DNA of 64,000 nucleotides from Xylanibacter oryzae DSM 17970. Its GTDB lineage: Bacteria > Bacteroidota > Bacteroidia > Bacteroidales > Bacteroidaceae. A program made the translations under genes and the position numbers. Below are positions 16,334-26,349 of this stretch, piece after piece. The notes below the pieces were generated by a model. It saw nothing but the letters and a program-made list of their open reading frames with translations, made no database searches and was not told the origin of the DNA. The stretch is from assembly GCF_000585355.1 (NCBI RefSeq), contig NZ_KK073873.1:2585703-2649702 (forward strand). Direction: 5' to 3'. Position 1 is the first letter of the stretch, and each line of letters begins with the position of its first letter.

Positions 16334-18247
16334 ATGAAAATAAAAGAATATATAAAACCTTCATTCTCATTGCTTATGCTTGTAAGCGGCATCTTGATGA
16401 AAGCAGGCAGCGTAGAATGGTTTCAAAATAGGTATGTTGCTTTAGCATGGTATATTGCAGCCTACCTACCCGTAGGTCTCAACGTGATGAAAGAAGCCTG
16501 GGTATACATAAAGCAGAAAGACTATTTCAGTGAGTTCACTCTTATGACAATAGCAACTCTTGGGGCTTTTGCCATAGGCGAATATCCGGAAGGAGTAGCC
16601 GTAATGCTGTTTTATTGCATCGGAGAAATGTTTCAGGATAAAGCTGTAGACAAAGCACGTAATAATATCAAGAATCTTGTCGCATTCCGGCCAGACAAAG
16701 CTTCTGTAATAAAAAACGGAAATATAATAACGACAGATCCTGCTAATGTAAATGTAGGTGATGTGATAGAAGTTAAACCCGGCGAGAGAATTCCACTTGA
16801 TGGAATATTGCTATCAGAAGCCTCAACATTCAATACCGCTGCCCTTACAGGAGAAAGTATGCCTCAGCTTATAGAAAAAGACCATGAAGTACTTGCAGGG
16901 ATGATTTCTTCTGATAGCGTAGTACATGTCAGCGTGAGCAGACCCTCAAGCGACAGTGCTATATCCAGAATATTGGATATGGTACAGCAAGCTACAGAAC
17001 GCAAGGCACCTGCCGAACTGTTCATCCGCAAATTTGCACGTATATACACACCTACTGTAATTTGTCTTGCTGTACTGACGATTATTATCCCAATGGTGTA
17101 CTTTATGATAACAGCTGGCGGTGACATCCAATTATATGATATTGGCCACCAACTCTTCAAATGGATAAACAGGGCCCTTGTTTTCCTTGTAATATCTTGT
17201 CCATGCGCTTTGGTTATAAGTATACCACTTGGATATTTTGGAGGCATAGGAGCCGCATCCTCACGTGGAATATTATTCAAAGGAAGCAATTATCTGGATG
17301 CTATCACCAATATTGATACAGTAGTCTTTGATAAAACCGGAACCTTAACCAAAGGTATATTCTCTGTTCAGAGTATTGATGCCTTGTCTAGGTCAACAGA
17401 TGATATGCTCCGCTATGTTGCAGCTATTGAGGCCAACAGTAATCATCCAATAGCCAAAGCTATAATTGCATACGCCAATTCGAATAGGATCGATTATAAG
17501 GATGTACCTGTAACTAATCTGAAAGATATATCCGGTTATGGTATGAGTGCAGACATAAATGGAATAAATATACTGCTCGGCACCCTGAAACTGCTTGCAA
17601 AAGAAGGCATCTCATATCCAAAGGATCTTATTGACACTGCCGAAACTATCGTTGTATGTGCTATTGATGGTGTTTATGCCGGTCATATTCTACTGGCAGA
17701 TACTATTAAGGATGATGCTATCGAAGCTATCAGATTACTAAATAATAGAGGGATAAACAGTACAGAAATATTATCCGGTGACAAACAGGCATTAGTTGAT
17801 AAAGTAGCAAAGACATTAAAGGTAACAAAAGGATATGGTGATTTATTGCCTGAGGGGAAAGTAGCTCATATCGACCAACTTAAGAAAGACGGGCTAAAAG
17901 TTGCATTCGTAGGCGACGGGATAAATGATGCTCCTGTACTGGCATTGAGTGATATCGGAATAGCCATGGGAGCTATGGGTAGTGATATGGCCATAGAGAC
18001 AGCTGATATAGTTATACAAAATGACCGTCCGTCACGTGTAGCAGAAGCAATAAGCATAGGCAAACGTACCAAGAAGATTGTACATGAAAATATAACAATG
18101 GCTATTGGTGTAAAGGTGCTGGTAATGATTCTAGGTTTATTGGGCATAGCAAACTTATGGGAAGCCGTATTTGCTGATGTAGGCGTGGCACTTATCGCTA
18201 TACTTAATGCAACAAGGATATTCTTAAACAAGAATACTCAAAACTAA
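16334..18247 (+). CDS. Zn/Cd/Pb-type P1B ATPase (metal exporter)
   Basis: A predicted 637-aa inner-membrane pump exporting soft divalent metals. There is no N-terminal heavy-metal-binding domain; the protein goes straight into membrane helices. It has TGES phosphatase motif, the metal site SCPCAL (Cys289-Pro-Cys291), phosphorylation site DKTGTLTKG (Asp333), a GDGINDAP hinge, and Asp615 in the last membrane segment (ADVGVALIA), matching the Asp714 ligand of ZntA. Together these indicate zinc, cadmium or lead rather than copper. It is followed 93 bp later by a Fur-family regulator. Confidence 0.92.
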   Translation: MKIKEYIKPSFSLLMLVSGILMKAGSVEWFQNRYVALAWYIAAYLPVGLNVMKEAWVYIKQKDYFSEFTLMTIATLGAFAIGEYPEGVAVMLFYCIGEMFQDKAVDKARNNIKNLVAFRPDKASVIKNGNIITTDPANVNVGDVIEVKPGERIPLDGILLSEASTFNTAALTGESMPQLIEKDHEVLAGMISSDSVVHVSVSRPSSDSAISRILDMVQQATERKAPAELFIRKFARIYTPTVICLAVLTIIIPMVYFMITAGGDIQLYDIGHQLFKWINRALVFLVISCPCALVISIPLGYFGGIGAASSRGILFKGSNYLDAITNIDTVVFDKTGTLTKGIFSVQSIDALSRSTDDMLRYVAAIEANSNHPIAKAIIAYANSNRIDYKDVPVTNLKDISGYGMSADINGINILLGTLKLLAKEGISYPKDLIDTAETIVVCAIDGVYAGHILLADTIKDDAIEAIRLLNNRGINSTEILSGDKQALVDKVAKTLKVTKGYGDLLPEGKVAHIDQLKKDGLKVAFVGDGINDAPVLALSDIGIAMGAMGSDMAIETADIVIQNDRPSRVAEAISIGKRTKKIVHENITMAIGVKVLVMILGLLGIANLWEAVFADVGVALIAILNATRIFLNKNTQN

Positions 18248-18266
18248 TGATTTTGAATTTTGTTCA

Positions 18267-18296
18267 TTGTGATACCGTTATTTTAGATTATCTTTG
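18267..18296 (+). promoter_or_regulatory. Promoter of the Fur-family gene
   Basis: TTG (18267-18269), 19-bp spacer, TATCTTTG (18289-18296), 44 bp before the ATG. It fits the Bacteroidetes consensus and suggests transcription independent of the ATPase gene. Confidence 0.6.
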
Positions 18297-18340
18297 CATT
18301 ATACACTTTTAGGTATACGAAACTTTGAAAACAATATATT

Positions 18341-18772
18341 ATGGCAGATGAAAAATTCTTCTTAGAAAAACTGGCATTACGTGACATCAAACCTACTTCC
18401 ACCCGACTGTTAATACTGCGTGAGATGTTCCGCGGTGACGAGGCAGTGTCTTTGCCGGAGTTAGAGCGCTATCTGCCAACAGTAGACAAATCCACAATAT
18501 CACGTACATTGTCTTTGTTTTTACTTCACCGTCTTATACATGTCATTGATGACGGCAGCGGTTCTCTTAAGTATGCAGTATGTGCCGACGACTGCGACTG
18601 TAGCATAGATGATGAACATACACACTTCTATTGTGAGAACTGCCACCGCACATTTTGTCTGAAGAACATACAAGTGCCTGTAGTTGAACTGCCAGATGGT
18701 TTCAAACTTAACAGCATAAATTACGTACTCAAAGGCTTGTGCCCTGAATGTGCAGAAAAACTTGATAAGTGA
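18341..18772 (+). CDS. Fur-family metal-responsive repressor
   Basis: A predicted 143-aa DNA-binding regulator. The winged helix (about 15-75) has PTSTRLLILREMF and the recognition helix DKSTISRTLSLFL. The dimerisation domain has HTHFYCENC and ends with CPECAEK, giving two CxxC pairs for a structural zinc, plus a Cys-rich CADDCDCS. Next to a Zn-type ATPase it may be a zinc sensor, but Fur, Zur and Per cannot be told apart from sequence here. Confidence 0.88.
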   Translation: MADEKFFLEKLALRDIKPTSTRLLILREMFRGDEAVSLPELERYLPTVDKSTISRTLSLFLLHRLIHVIDDGSGSLKYAVCADDCDCSIDDEHTHFYCENCHRTFCLKNIQVPVVELPDGFKLNSINYVLKGLCPECAEKLDK

Positions 18773-18784
18773 TATATATCATTA

Positions 18785-20176
18785 TTAGTACTCCTCAATC
18801 TTTGAGAAACGTTTCCAACTAGGCGATGACAGATACTTTTCTTTTGTTCCTTTTGGAACAAAAAGAGTACATCCATGATATGGAAGGACCCTTATCTCAG
18901 GTGGATTTTGCCAACTTACATATAATTGCTCACAAGCACAGAAAAAGGCGCTAATATCAATATCAGTCAGGGAAGCGGGAATATTTAGTGATGATAATCT
19001 AGTACCTGTATCAAATACATATCCTTCCAAACTTAACAGCATAGAGCTTCTACTAAAATTAATATTCTTAAGATTTTCACAATGACTAAAAGCACCATAT
19101 TTTATGTATTTAACATCATCAGGTATATCTATTGAGCACAAGGCATTGCATCCTGAAAAAGCAAAGCTACCTATAATCTGAGTATTTATCGGGAGTTTTA
19201 TTGATGTAAGATTACCTGCATTATAGAACATTGATTCAGGAAGTTCATAATCATAAAATAACACTTTACCATCGGGTGTTGTAAAGCCATCCGATTTTCC
19301 ACAGAAAGTAGAATTACTTAAGTCCATTTGAATTGGATACTCATTAGGATTTGTAGCCCACGTTTCAGCAATAAATAGTTGTTTTATCGAAGGAACATCA
19401 CCCTCATTAATTCTCCCTTGAATCTTTAACGAACGTATATGACGCAAATTATTGATATCATCGCCTAATAAGACGGATAGTTTTCCTTCACCACCGGTTA
19501 TTATATCTTCGCTCTCATTAAATGCTCGTGGCTGCTGTCTGATAGATATAGCATCACTAGTCCCATCTGTCGTCTGTAAAACTAATCCGGCAACACGTCC
19601 TAATGATTTATTCTCTTCTATTGAGAGACTTACTTTATAATTATATCCATTTTTGCTAATATCTGATATCTTAATCCACTCAGGTTGATCCATTTTCAGA
19701 AGAGTACGAAGTTCACCATTAGTTTGACATTCTACAATAATGTTAGATTCTTTATTGGGTACAACAAAACTGTGCTGTTCAAGCATAATCCTCATTGCAG
19801 TAGACTGAACGATATTCAATGATAACTTAGTATCATTTACACGAAGGACAACATTACCATCACGCTCAGTCAGAGCATCATTGTTTAGCGCTTTAATAGT
19901 TACCTTAGATTGAGTGTCTGTGATTGCCTCACACTTTGCCGAAAGCCAATTAGCACCATCAGTTGATGAAGAAACTAATGCTGAAATATAAGCGTTGGCT
20001 ATATGATTAAAAACAAGAGTTATAGCTCCACCACCTACTTTAAAAGTAATCCCCTTAGATACTAATGCCTTTGAATTTTCATCAAAATCAATTTGAGCAT
20101 CTTCTTTATTATCACAACTAAACAAGATGATTAGCGACAATATAACAACAATTCGATAAAATGTAATTCGTTTCAT
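18785..20176 (-). CDS. Surface lipoprotein with Ig/BACON-like and BspA leucine-rich repeats
   Basis: A predicted 463-aa lipoprotein: MKRITFYRIVVILSLIILFSC gives an SPII signal with lipidated Cys21. Residues about 40-220 form two beta-sandwich-like repeats of the BACON/Ig type (a PEWIKIS motif in the second). Residues about 290-450 hold BspA-type LRR_5 repeats, for example IGSFAFSGCNALCSIDIP and IKYGAFSHCENLKNINFS. Such proteins are usually surface adhesins or glycan-binding factors. It is last in a minus-strand set with a lipoprotein of unknown function. Confidence 0.82.
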   Translation of the reverse strand: MKRITFYRIVVILSLIILFSCDNKEDAQIDFDENSKALVSKGITFKVGGGAITLVFNHIANAYISALVSSSTDGANWLSAKCEAITDTQSKVTIKALNNDALTERDGNVVLRVNDTKLSLNIVQSTAMRIMLEQHSFVVPNKESNIIVECQTNGELRTLLKMDQPEWIKISDISKNGYNYKVSLSIEENKSLGRVAGLVLQTTDGTSDAISIRQQPRAFNESEDIITGGEGKLSVLLGDDINNLRHIRSLKIQGRINEGDVPSIKQLFIAETWATNPNEYPIQMDLSNSTFCGKSDGFTTPDGKVLFYDYELPESMFYNAGNLTSIKLPINTQIIGSFAFSGCNALCSIDIPDDVKYIKYGAFSHCENLKNINFSRSSMLLSLEGYVFDTGTRLSSLNIPASLTDIDISAFFCACEQLYVSWQNPPEIRVLPYHGCTLFVPKGTKEKYLSSPSWKRFSKIEEY

Positions 20177-20260
20177 AGTTGATTTTATAAAGATTTCATT
20201 AATAAATTCTTATTCATTACTTCTTTAATTTTTAATTATATATTGATTTACTGTGATTAT

Positions 20261-21232
20261 TTATCTCATATCAACATAAAAAGTTATCCCATAATTTGAA
20301 TTATCTTTTATTGATAATACTGAGAATGTAATAGGAGTTATAGATGTGCTGATACTGTTCTTATAGAAATCACTAATTAATTCGCTGTTGCCTTTAGTTA
20401 TTTTCGGATGCATATTATCATCGAAACGTAATATACATACAGCAACTTGCGATATACTTTTTGTTTCTTCTTCAGAGAGTTTTTCTCCTTTGTACATTTT
20501 TTGTACTATATTTTTTATTAGATCATTGTTAGAATTAAATTCTAAAATCATATAACTAACCCTACCATATGTGATCGAATTTACATATGCCATTTTGTCT
20601 TTATCTGTTGTTATATAATTATTCTTAATAATGCCATTTGTTGGATAGTCCATCGTTATAGTTGCCACTTCATTATAATATTTATATATAAGTCCGTTCT
20701 TATATTCCATGTCGCGCGAGTTATATTTAAAGTTTGAAAATATAGAATCTAGTTGAAGGCCTGTGTTTTTCATACCCAAGAAATGGAGTTCTTTATTATT
20801 ATGAAATGTAATAGGACTTGAATATATAAAAGAAGCATTTTGTAAAGCTGTTGATGACTTTATTTTCTGGAATATTTTGTTAGTTTCACTCAAAGAAGGT
20901 TCACTTTTTGTGAAATACAATTCTTTATTATATAAGGCGCCATATTCGATTTCATTATATTTTAGTCCTGAGGGAGCTTTTATTGAACTCAAATCTTTTG
21001 CTTCATTATAAATAACAGAGCCAATATAAATTAGAGGACTGCTATTTTCGTTGATATATGTTTCGTTTGAAACAAAAGTATAAAGTTTAGATTTGATGGT
21101 ATCATTATAAATCTCATCCGTTGTTGAATCAATTGTGGATTTATTTTGACTTATTGAATTATCATTATTGCAAGAAGAAAAAAGTACTAGGATCAAGCCA
21201 CTTAAAATAATTCTAAAATTTGATTTTATCAT
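20261..21232 (-). CDS. Lipoprotein of unknown function
   Basis: A predicted 323-aa exported lipoprotein. The ATG at 21232 is chosen because it places MIKSNFRIILSGLILVLFSSC (SPII signal, Cys21) at the N-terminus; the upstream ATG at 21274 would add 14 residues before the signal. The rest is Ser/Asn/Lys-rich and beta-prone with no motif I recognise. It precedes the BspA-like lipoprotein gene by 84 bp on the same strand, so the two may be co-expressed. Confidence 0.75.
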   Translation of the reverse strand: MIKSNFRIILSGLILVLFSSCNNDNSISQNKSTIDSTTDEIYNDTIKSKLYTFVSNETYINENSSPLIYIGSVIYNEAKDLSSIKAPSGLKYNEIEYGALYNKELYFTKSEPSLSETNKIFQKIKSSTALQNASFIYSSPITFHNNKELHFLGMKNTGLQLDSIFSNFKYNSRDMEYKNGLIYKYYNEVATITMDYPTNGIIKNNYITTDKDKMAYVNSITYGRVSYMILEFNSNNDLIKNIVQKMYKGEKLSEEETKSISQVAVCILRFDDNMHPKITKGNSELISDFYKNSISTSITPITFSVLSIKDNSNYGITFYVDMR

Positions 21233-21412
21233 AATAGTTAATAATTTATTTGCAAAAATATCAATAATACCCATTAGCGGAATTATATAAAATGTTTTTA
21301 TTTATGTATACGAGAATCATGACGCATTAATATTTACTTCCTTTTAATTTCTAAATAATGCTCTTATACCATATATATTTGTTACCTTGACTAATTTTGA
21401 TATCACATCCTT

Positions 21413-21580
21413 TTATACCAGACAAATCAATATCGATATAATGAGGTTCTTGCGTTTTCCCCCTTTACCATATACAAGCCGTGTGGCAGACCGTCTATTA
21501 TTATCGGCAGCCGTATTCTTAACAGTCTCTATGCTCAATACTGACGGATAGCCGTCCACTTCTTCGTAGAAAGGCCTGGA
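21413..21580 (-). pseudogene. Decayed gene fragment
   Basis: Within the 316-bp gap between two minus-strand genes, an open stretch of about 55 codons without a start reads FYEEVDGYPSVLSIETVKN... and ends at a TAA (21415-21413). It is noticeably richer in GC than its flanks and has ordinary protein composition, suggesting the tail of a lost gene. The family is not recognised. Confidence 0.3.
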
Positions 21581-21590
21581 TCAGGATACA

Positions 21591-21815
21591 CTAAAAGGCT
21601 TTTACTATTTCTTTATATATGATGCAAATCCGTCCAATGGGATTAAGTGTTGTCAAATAGAACAACACACCTAATATAAATATTAGAGAATTTATTACAA
21701 TCGACATTTTATCTTTCTTCCTAATTGAACTAAGAATATTCAAAAATAGCTTTACCAAACAAAAAGCCAATAATATTAGTATTGCTATTTCACATATGTT
21801 TAATAGTATGTTCAT
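21591..21815 (-). CDS. Hypothetical small membrane protein
   Basis: A 74-aa ORF with two membrane segments (about 1-25, MNILLNICEIAILILLAFCLV; about 42-58, VINSLIFILGVLFYLTTL) separated by a basic RKKDK loop. It begins 6 bp after the stop of a 58-aa ORF with a strong promoter upstream, which supports it being real. Function unknown. Confidence 0.55.
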   Translation of the reverse strand: MNILLNICEIAILILLAFCLVKLFLNILSSIRKKDKMSIVINSLIFILGVLFYLTTLNPIGRICIIYKEIVKAF

Positions 21816-21821
21816 GTATAT

Positions 21822-21998
21822 TTAATTTGAAATTTTTGTTGTGTCTGTTATCATAGCTATATTACCTTTTATTTTAATATATTCTTTTTCGACAGGTGTT
21901 ATCATTACGTATACACACATATATCCATGACGATGCATACAAAGCCCAAAATCAACTACGGCAATTGCTACACCAATTGGCCCCAAAATCTTTTTCAT
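21822..21998 (-). CDS. Hypothetical 58-aa protein
   Basis: A short ORF (MKKILGPIGVAIAVVDFGLC...TTKISN) with a hydrophobic, signal-like N-terminus, two Cys, then a charged tail. A well-spaced promoter lies 29 bp upstream and a 74-aa membrane-protein gene follows after 6 bp. Not recognised. Small secreted or inner-membrane peptide is the likely class. Confidence 0.5.
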   Translation of the reverse strand: MKKILGPIGVAIAVVDFGLCMHRHGYMCVYVMITPVEKEYIKIKGNIAMITDTTKISN

Positions 21999-22026
21999 TC
22001 TTAGATTGATTTAATATTTTCGTCTG

Positions 22027-22057
22027 CAAAATTAGACGTTTAAAATACAGTTTCAAA
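22027..22057 (-). promoter_or_regulatory. Promoter of the small-protein pair
   Basis: On the minus strand: TTTG (22057-22054), 19-bp spacer, TAATTTTG (22034-22027). A near-ideal Bacteroidetes promoter for the genes at 21998 and below. Confidence 0.65.
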
Positions 22058-22064
22058 GAAAATG

Positions 22065-22086
22065 TGTTCACTTTTTGTTCACTTTT
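22065..22086. promoter_or_regulatory. Tandem 11-bp direct repeat (candidate operator)
   Basis: TGTTCACTTTT occurs twice in tandem, one helical turn apart, just upstream of the -33 element of the minus-strand promoter and before the divergent TPR-HTH gene. Placement suggests a binding site for a dimeric regulator; this is inference. Confidence 0.4.
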
Positions 22087-22148
22087 TATGAATATTGGTT
22101 ATGAATAAAATAAAAAACGTAAATTTGTATCAAATAAAATTTTTCATC

Positions 22149-23876
22149 ATGATTAAACACTCACAGTTTAGCTTTATAATTATATTATTGGCTACACTAT
22201 ACTTGTCATCTTGTTATAAAAAAGACAATTATCATATGCCATTTCAGACTATTGAGATCATCTTAAATGAACACCCACAAAAAGCATATCACGAACTAAA
22301 GAATCTAAATATAAAAAATGCACCGGATTCTCTACAAATGTATTATCAGATATTACTTTGCAGAGCTGAAGATTTATGCTATGTTCCACATCAAAGCGAT
22401 TCTGCGATGCTTAATGTTGCGAAATATTATAAATGTGAAGATTATAATGTAGGACATCTTATGGAAGCATATTATTGTCTGGGATGCATATACAGAGATC
22501 TACATCAAGCAAAAGATGCATTAAAGTATTATCATATGGCATTGGATTTAGTTCCATACAATAAAAACAATATACTGATAGGAAGAATTTATAATCAGAT
22601 GGCACAAATACTTGAAGTGGGATACTCAGAAAAAGAAGCTTTACAAGCATACCAGAAGTCTGTTTATTATTTCAAAAAAGGTAAAGACTATAGAGTAACA
22701 CCTTTAGCCGAAAGTGACTTGGCACGAATATATGAAAGTACAGACAACAATAAAAGAGCAACTATCTATTATGATAAGGCTATACGAGATGCCATAAAAC
22801 TTAATGATAATATGGTCATTGCATCTACTATGCTGGCAAAGATTCAATTCTGCATGGGATATGATGATTATAAAGGTGCAAGATACATTTACAATAATGC
22901 AAAAAGAATATTGCCACCCGAATTTATGAATCAATATGGGTTTTATATATGCAAAGGCACATTAGACTACATTGATAAAAATTATCAGTCTGCTATTAGA
23001 AATTTAAATATTGCTGCACAAGATATTGATAAATCAAGAAAAGCAGATGCATATTTAAATCTTAAGGATATATATCAAAATGGACTTAAAGATGACAGCA
23101 AAGCACTGGCGTATGCAGACAGTTCTATAAATCTAATAGACAGTATCAGACTAGAAGCGAATGATAAGGAAGTACATAAAATACAATCGCTGTATGATTA
23201 CAAACTGGTACAAAACAAGAACTTACAACTTTCGTTAGAAAATCTTGAATCTAAATCCTATCTACAGATCGCTATTATATGTATATTATTGCTCGCCTCA
23301 GGATGGATTATATGGTTAATGCAGGTAAGGCGTAAAAAGACACAATTGGAAAAGACTATCGCCGAAAAGGATAAACAATACCGACAGAGTATTGACCACA
23401 TTAAAAATAATGAGGAAATAATAAATAAGTTGAAGCATGAAAACGATGAATTGTCTTCTTTAAGGATTAACTATTTGAAGCAGAATAATGACAAGATAAA
23501 ACTAGAAGTGGAAAGACAAACTGATATATGGAAAGACTTCAGAACATGTAGCATATATAACAGTATACACCAGATGATTAATGATAATGATTGTCAGCAA
23601 AAAGAAATAAAAGAACTTTTTATAAAACTGAAGGAATGTATAGATATATACTTTGATAATTATAGTTATCGCCTTCGCCAGTATTATCCATCAATCAATG
23701 ATACTCAAATAAATATCTGCTATCTGATAAAAGCAGATTTCAAGCCTTCAAATATTGCGATAGTATTGTCTAAGACAAAAGCAGCTATTACCAATGCCAG
23801 GAATGGTATAAGAAGAAATTGTTTCGATTCAAGTACTTCTCTAGATGAAGTTGATAATTTTATTCATAACTTATAA
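22149..23876 (+). CDS. TPR-containing membrane regulator with C-terminal HTH
   Basis: A predicted 575-aa protein. The ATG at 22149 gives an SPII-like signal (MIKHSQFSFIIILLATLYLSSC). A -7 element TAAATTTG at 22120-22127 excludes the longer frame from 22095. Residues about 30-365 are tetratricopeptide repeats. A membrane helix (IAIICILLLASGWIIWLM) and a coiled coil follow. The C-terminal HTH has YYPSINDTQINICYLIKA...SNIAIVLSKTKAAITNARN. This layout matches the Bacteroidetes TPR/LuxR-like one-component regulators. It is divergent from the small-protein/lipoprotein genes, which are plausible targets. Confidence 0.82.
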   Translation: MIKHSQFSFIIILLATLYLSSCYKKDNYHMPFQTIEIILNEHPQKAYHELKNLNIKNAPDSLQMYYQILLCRAEDLCYVPHQSDSAMLNVAKYYKCEDYNVGHLMEAYYCLGCIYRDLHQAKDALKYYHMALDLVPYNKNNILIGRIYNQMAQILEVGYSEKEALQAYQKSVYYFKKGKDYRVTPLAESDLARIYESTDNNKRATIYYDKAIRDAIKLNDNMVIASTMLAKIQFCMGYDDYKGARYIYNNAKRILPPEFMNQYGFYICKGTLDYIDKNYQSAIRNLNIAAQDIDKSRKADAYLNLKDIYQNGLKDDSKALAYADSSINLIDSIRLEANDKEVHKIQSLYDYKLVQNKNLQLSLENLESKSYLQIAIICILLLASGWIIWLMQVRRKKTQLEKTIAEKDKQYRQSIDHIKNNEEIINKLKHENDELSSLRINYLKQNNDKIKLEVERQTDIWKDFRTCSIYNSIHQMINDNDCQQKEIKELFIKLKECIDIYFDNYSYRLRQYYPSINDTQINICYLIKADFKPSNIAIVLSKTKAAITNARNGIRRNCFDSSTSLDEVDNFIHNL

Positions 23877-24025
23877 TGTATAATAAGGCACATTATTATG
23901 AAAAGTTATTCACTATTATATGTCACGCTGAATTATTAAAAAAAAATAAAAACACGCTAATAATGAATTAATTACAAATTTTAAAACTGTAAAAGACGTA
24001 TTTTTGCATTATAAATCTTAATGAG

Positions 24026-26287
24026 ATGAAGAAATCAACAAAAAACACTTACATTTATATCGTAATGATAGCTGTCTTCAGCTTGTTAATTTATGTCTCA
24101 TTAAAAAGCGGGATAGAACTTCATAAGCTCAGTTCACAAGCATGCCTAAGTGATAATAGCGGGTTCTCAGGTATGTTCTTACACCTGGTAAAGAGTAATC
24201 TGAAAGATCCACTTATGACTCTACTGATGCAAATAATCATCATACTACTATCCTGCAAGATATTTTCTTCAATATTTAATCTTATAGGGCAACCGGGCGT
24301 AATCGGTGAAATAATTGCAGGCATCATTCTGGGCCCTTCTATTTTAGGTCACTACTTCCCAAATGCATTTAACTTTATATTCTCCAAAGACTCATTAGAA
24401 AACGTATATTTAATAAGTCAGATAGGATTAATCCTATTCATGTTTGTAATTGGACTCGAAGTTGATTTTAAGGTCCTTAAAAACAAGTTCAACGAAACCC
24501 TCGTAATAAGTCATGCGGGAATTCTCGTACCATTTTTCCTTGGCATAGTTTCGTCATTCTACATATATGAGAAATATGCCTCACAACAAACATCATTTTT
24601 AGCCTTTGCCCTATTCATCGGTATATCAATGAGTATAACAGCTTTCCCTGTACTTGCAAGAATCGTTCAGGAAAGAAATTTGGCAAAAACTCAATTGGGG
24701 GTATTATCAATAGCTTCGGCCGCAAATGATGACGTAACGGCATGGTGCCTGCTTGCTATTGTCATAGCTCTCACAAAGTCTGGAACATCAACCAGTGCAT
24801 TTATTACTGTAGGACTAACTATAGTCTATATTCTATTCATGTTTTTGTGCGTGCGTCCGTTCTTCAGAAAAATAAGCCAGATACAGGCTAACAACGAAAT
24901 CCTAAACAAGAGCCTCATCGGACTTATATTCCTGACACTTATAATATCAGCATCTATAACAGAACTAATAGGAATACATGCATTGTTCGGAGGGTTCATA
25001 GCAGGAGTAGTAATGCCATCCAACCTTGGATTCCGCCATATCATGACGAATAAGGTAGAAGATGTTACATTGGCGTTTTTCTTGCCATTATTCTTTGCAT
25101 ACACCGGATTAAACACCAACCTGTTATTAATAAACAGTTGGTCGATGGTAGGCATATGTCTTCTGCTCATTGTGATAGCCATTGCGGGTAAATTCGGAGG
25201 ATGTACGATAGCTGCAAAGCTCGTAGGTGAAACATGGCACGACAGTCTGACTATCGGAATGCTAATGAATACAAGAGGACTGATGGAACTTGTAGCCCTG
25301 AACATTGGATATGAGATGGGAGTACTGCCGAAATCCATATATGCTGTGCTGGTAATAATGGCTTTGGTAACAACATTCATGACTACCCCTGCCCTGCATA
25401 TGATATCTAAGATATTTGAAAAGCAAAAGAGAGCCGTGAAAGTAAAACGTCAAAAGATAATGCTAAGTTTCGGTTTACCTAGTAGTGGACCAAATCTTTT
25501 ACGTATAAGTAGATTGATATTTGGTGAGTCAATGAACCAGAAACAAATAACGGCAGCTCACTTTACCCAAGGTATGGACGTAAATATGATTACAGCCGAA
25601 CATTACGCTCAAGACCGTTTTCTGCCTATTGAGGAAGAGGCAAAACAACTAAATGTAAAATTGACTAATGTCTACAAAGTAACAAAAAATATAACTAACG
25701 AAATAGCAAGCATGACGAGAAATGAGAAAATAGACTATCTCGTCATCGGTTCCAAATACAGTTTTAGCAATCATAACATAAAAAAGAAAATAAAAAGCAA
25801 ATATTGGGATTCATTGCTGGATAAGATACAAGGCAACTCTATTAGTAACTTATTAAGCGATAAGACAGAAGATATACTTAAAAGGACAGAATGCACCGTA
25901 TTTATATTAGTATGCCCCAACAGACTTGAAAAGATCGCTCATCTGTCTATCGTAATAGATAGCGATAATGATTACAAATTATTTAATTTCATTGATAATA
26001 TGTCACAGTCGTTGGTATCAATACAGATTTATGCATCCGCCAAGGTTGATAACGAAAATTATAATAAACACATAAATAAGCTTCTGGAGAAAGACCCAAG
26101 CCTGACAGATAAGATTATTATGCAAAGATACAGTCAGATAAATAAGCTCATGATAAAGAGCAAGGCCGATCAACTTGTTATCTCAACGTATGGAATGTAT
26201 AAAGATATCATAGAACTATACAAAGCAAAGAATGCCGTACCGAATCTGCTATGTGTACGTTTTAAAGATCCTACATCTACATTATAA
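24026..26287 (+). CDS. CPA2-family cation:proton antiporter with USP-like tail
   Basis: A predicted 753-aa inner-membrane transporter. About 12-13 membrane helices span residues 10-460, with GQPGVIGEIIAGIILGPSILG in the Na+/H+ exchanger pattern, ASAANDDVTAWCLLA (the paired Asp ion site) and MNTRGLMELVALNIG. The C-terminal about 280 residues are soluble and look like a degenerate universal-stress-protein pair. It probably handles Na+ or K+/H+ homeostasis. A -7 element TATTTTTG is at 23999-24006. It ends at a bidirectional terminator. Confidence 0.88.
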   Translation: MKKSTKNTYIYIVMIAVFSLLIYVSLKSGIELHKLSSQACLSDNSGFSGMFLHLVKSNLKDPLMTLLMQIIIILLSCKIFSSIFNLIGQPGVIGEIIAGIILGPSILGHYFPNAFNFIFSKDSLENVYLISQIGLILFMFVIGLEVDFKVLKNKFNETLVISHAGILVPFFLGIVSSFYIYEKYASQQTSFLAFALFIGISMSITAFPVLARIVQERNLAKTQLGVLSIASAANDDVTAWCLLAIVIALTKSGTSTSAFITVGLTIVYILFMFLCVRPFFRKISQIQANNEILNKSLIGLIFLTLIISASITELIGIHALFGGFIAGVVMPSNLGFRHIMTNKVEDVTLAFFLPLFFAYTGLNTNLLLINSWSMVGICLLLIVIAIAGKFGGCTIAAKLVGETWHDSLTIGMLMNTRGLMELVALNIGYEMGVLPKSIYAVLVIMALVTTFMTTPALHMISKIFEKQKRAVKVKRQKIMLSFGLPSSGPNLLRISRLIFGESMNQKQITAAHFTQGMDVNMITAEHYAQDRFLPIEEEAKQLNVKLTNVYKVTKNITNEIASMTRNEKIDYLVIGSKYSFSNHNIKKKIKSKYWDSLLDKIQGNSISNLLSDKTEDILKRTECTVFILVCPNRLEKIAHLSIVIDSDNDYKLFNFIDNMSQSLVSIQIYASAKVDNENYNKHINKLLEKDPSLTDKIIMQRYSQINKLMIKSKADQLVISTYGMYKDIIELYKAKNAVPNLLCVRFKDPTSTL

Positions 26288-26289
26288 TA

Positions 26290-26330
26290 ATTATCCCCGA
26301 TACTCTTTTTAATTTAGTATCGGGGATAAT
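26290..26330. terminator. Bidirectional terminator
   Basis: A perfect 15-bp stem (26290-26304 with 26316-26330, arm ATTATCCCCGATACT) with an 11-nt T/A-rich loop sits between the converging antiporter and phosphoesterase genes. Confidence 0.85.
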
Positions 26331-26349
26331 GGTTTATTAGTAATAAACT

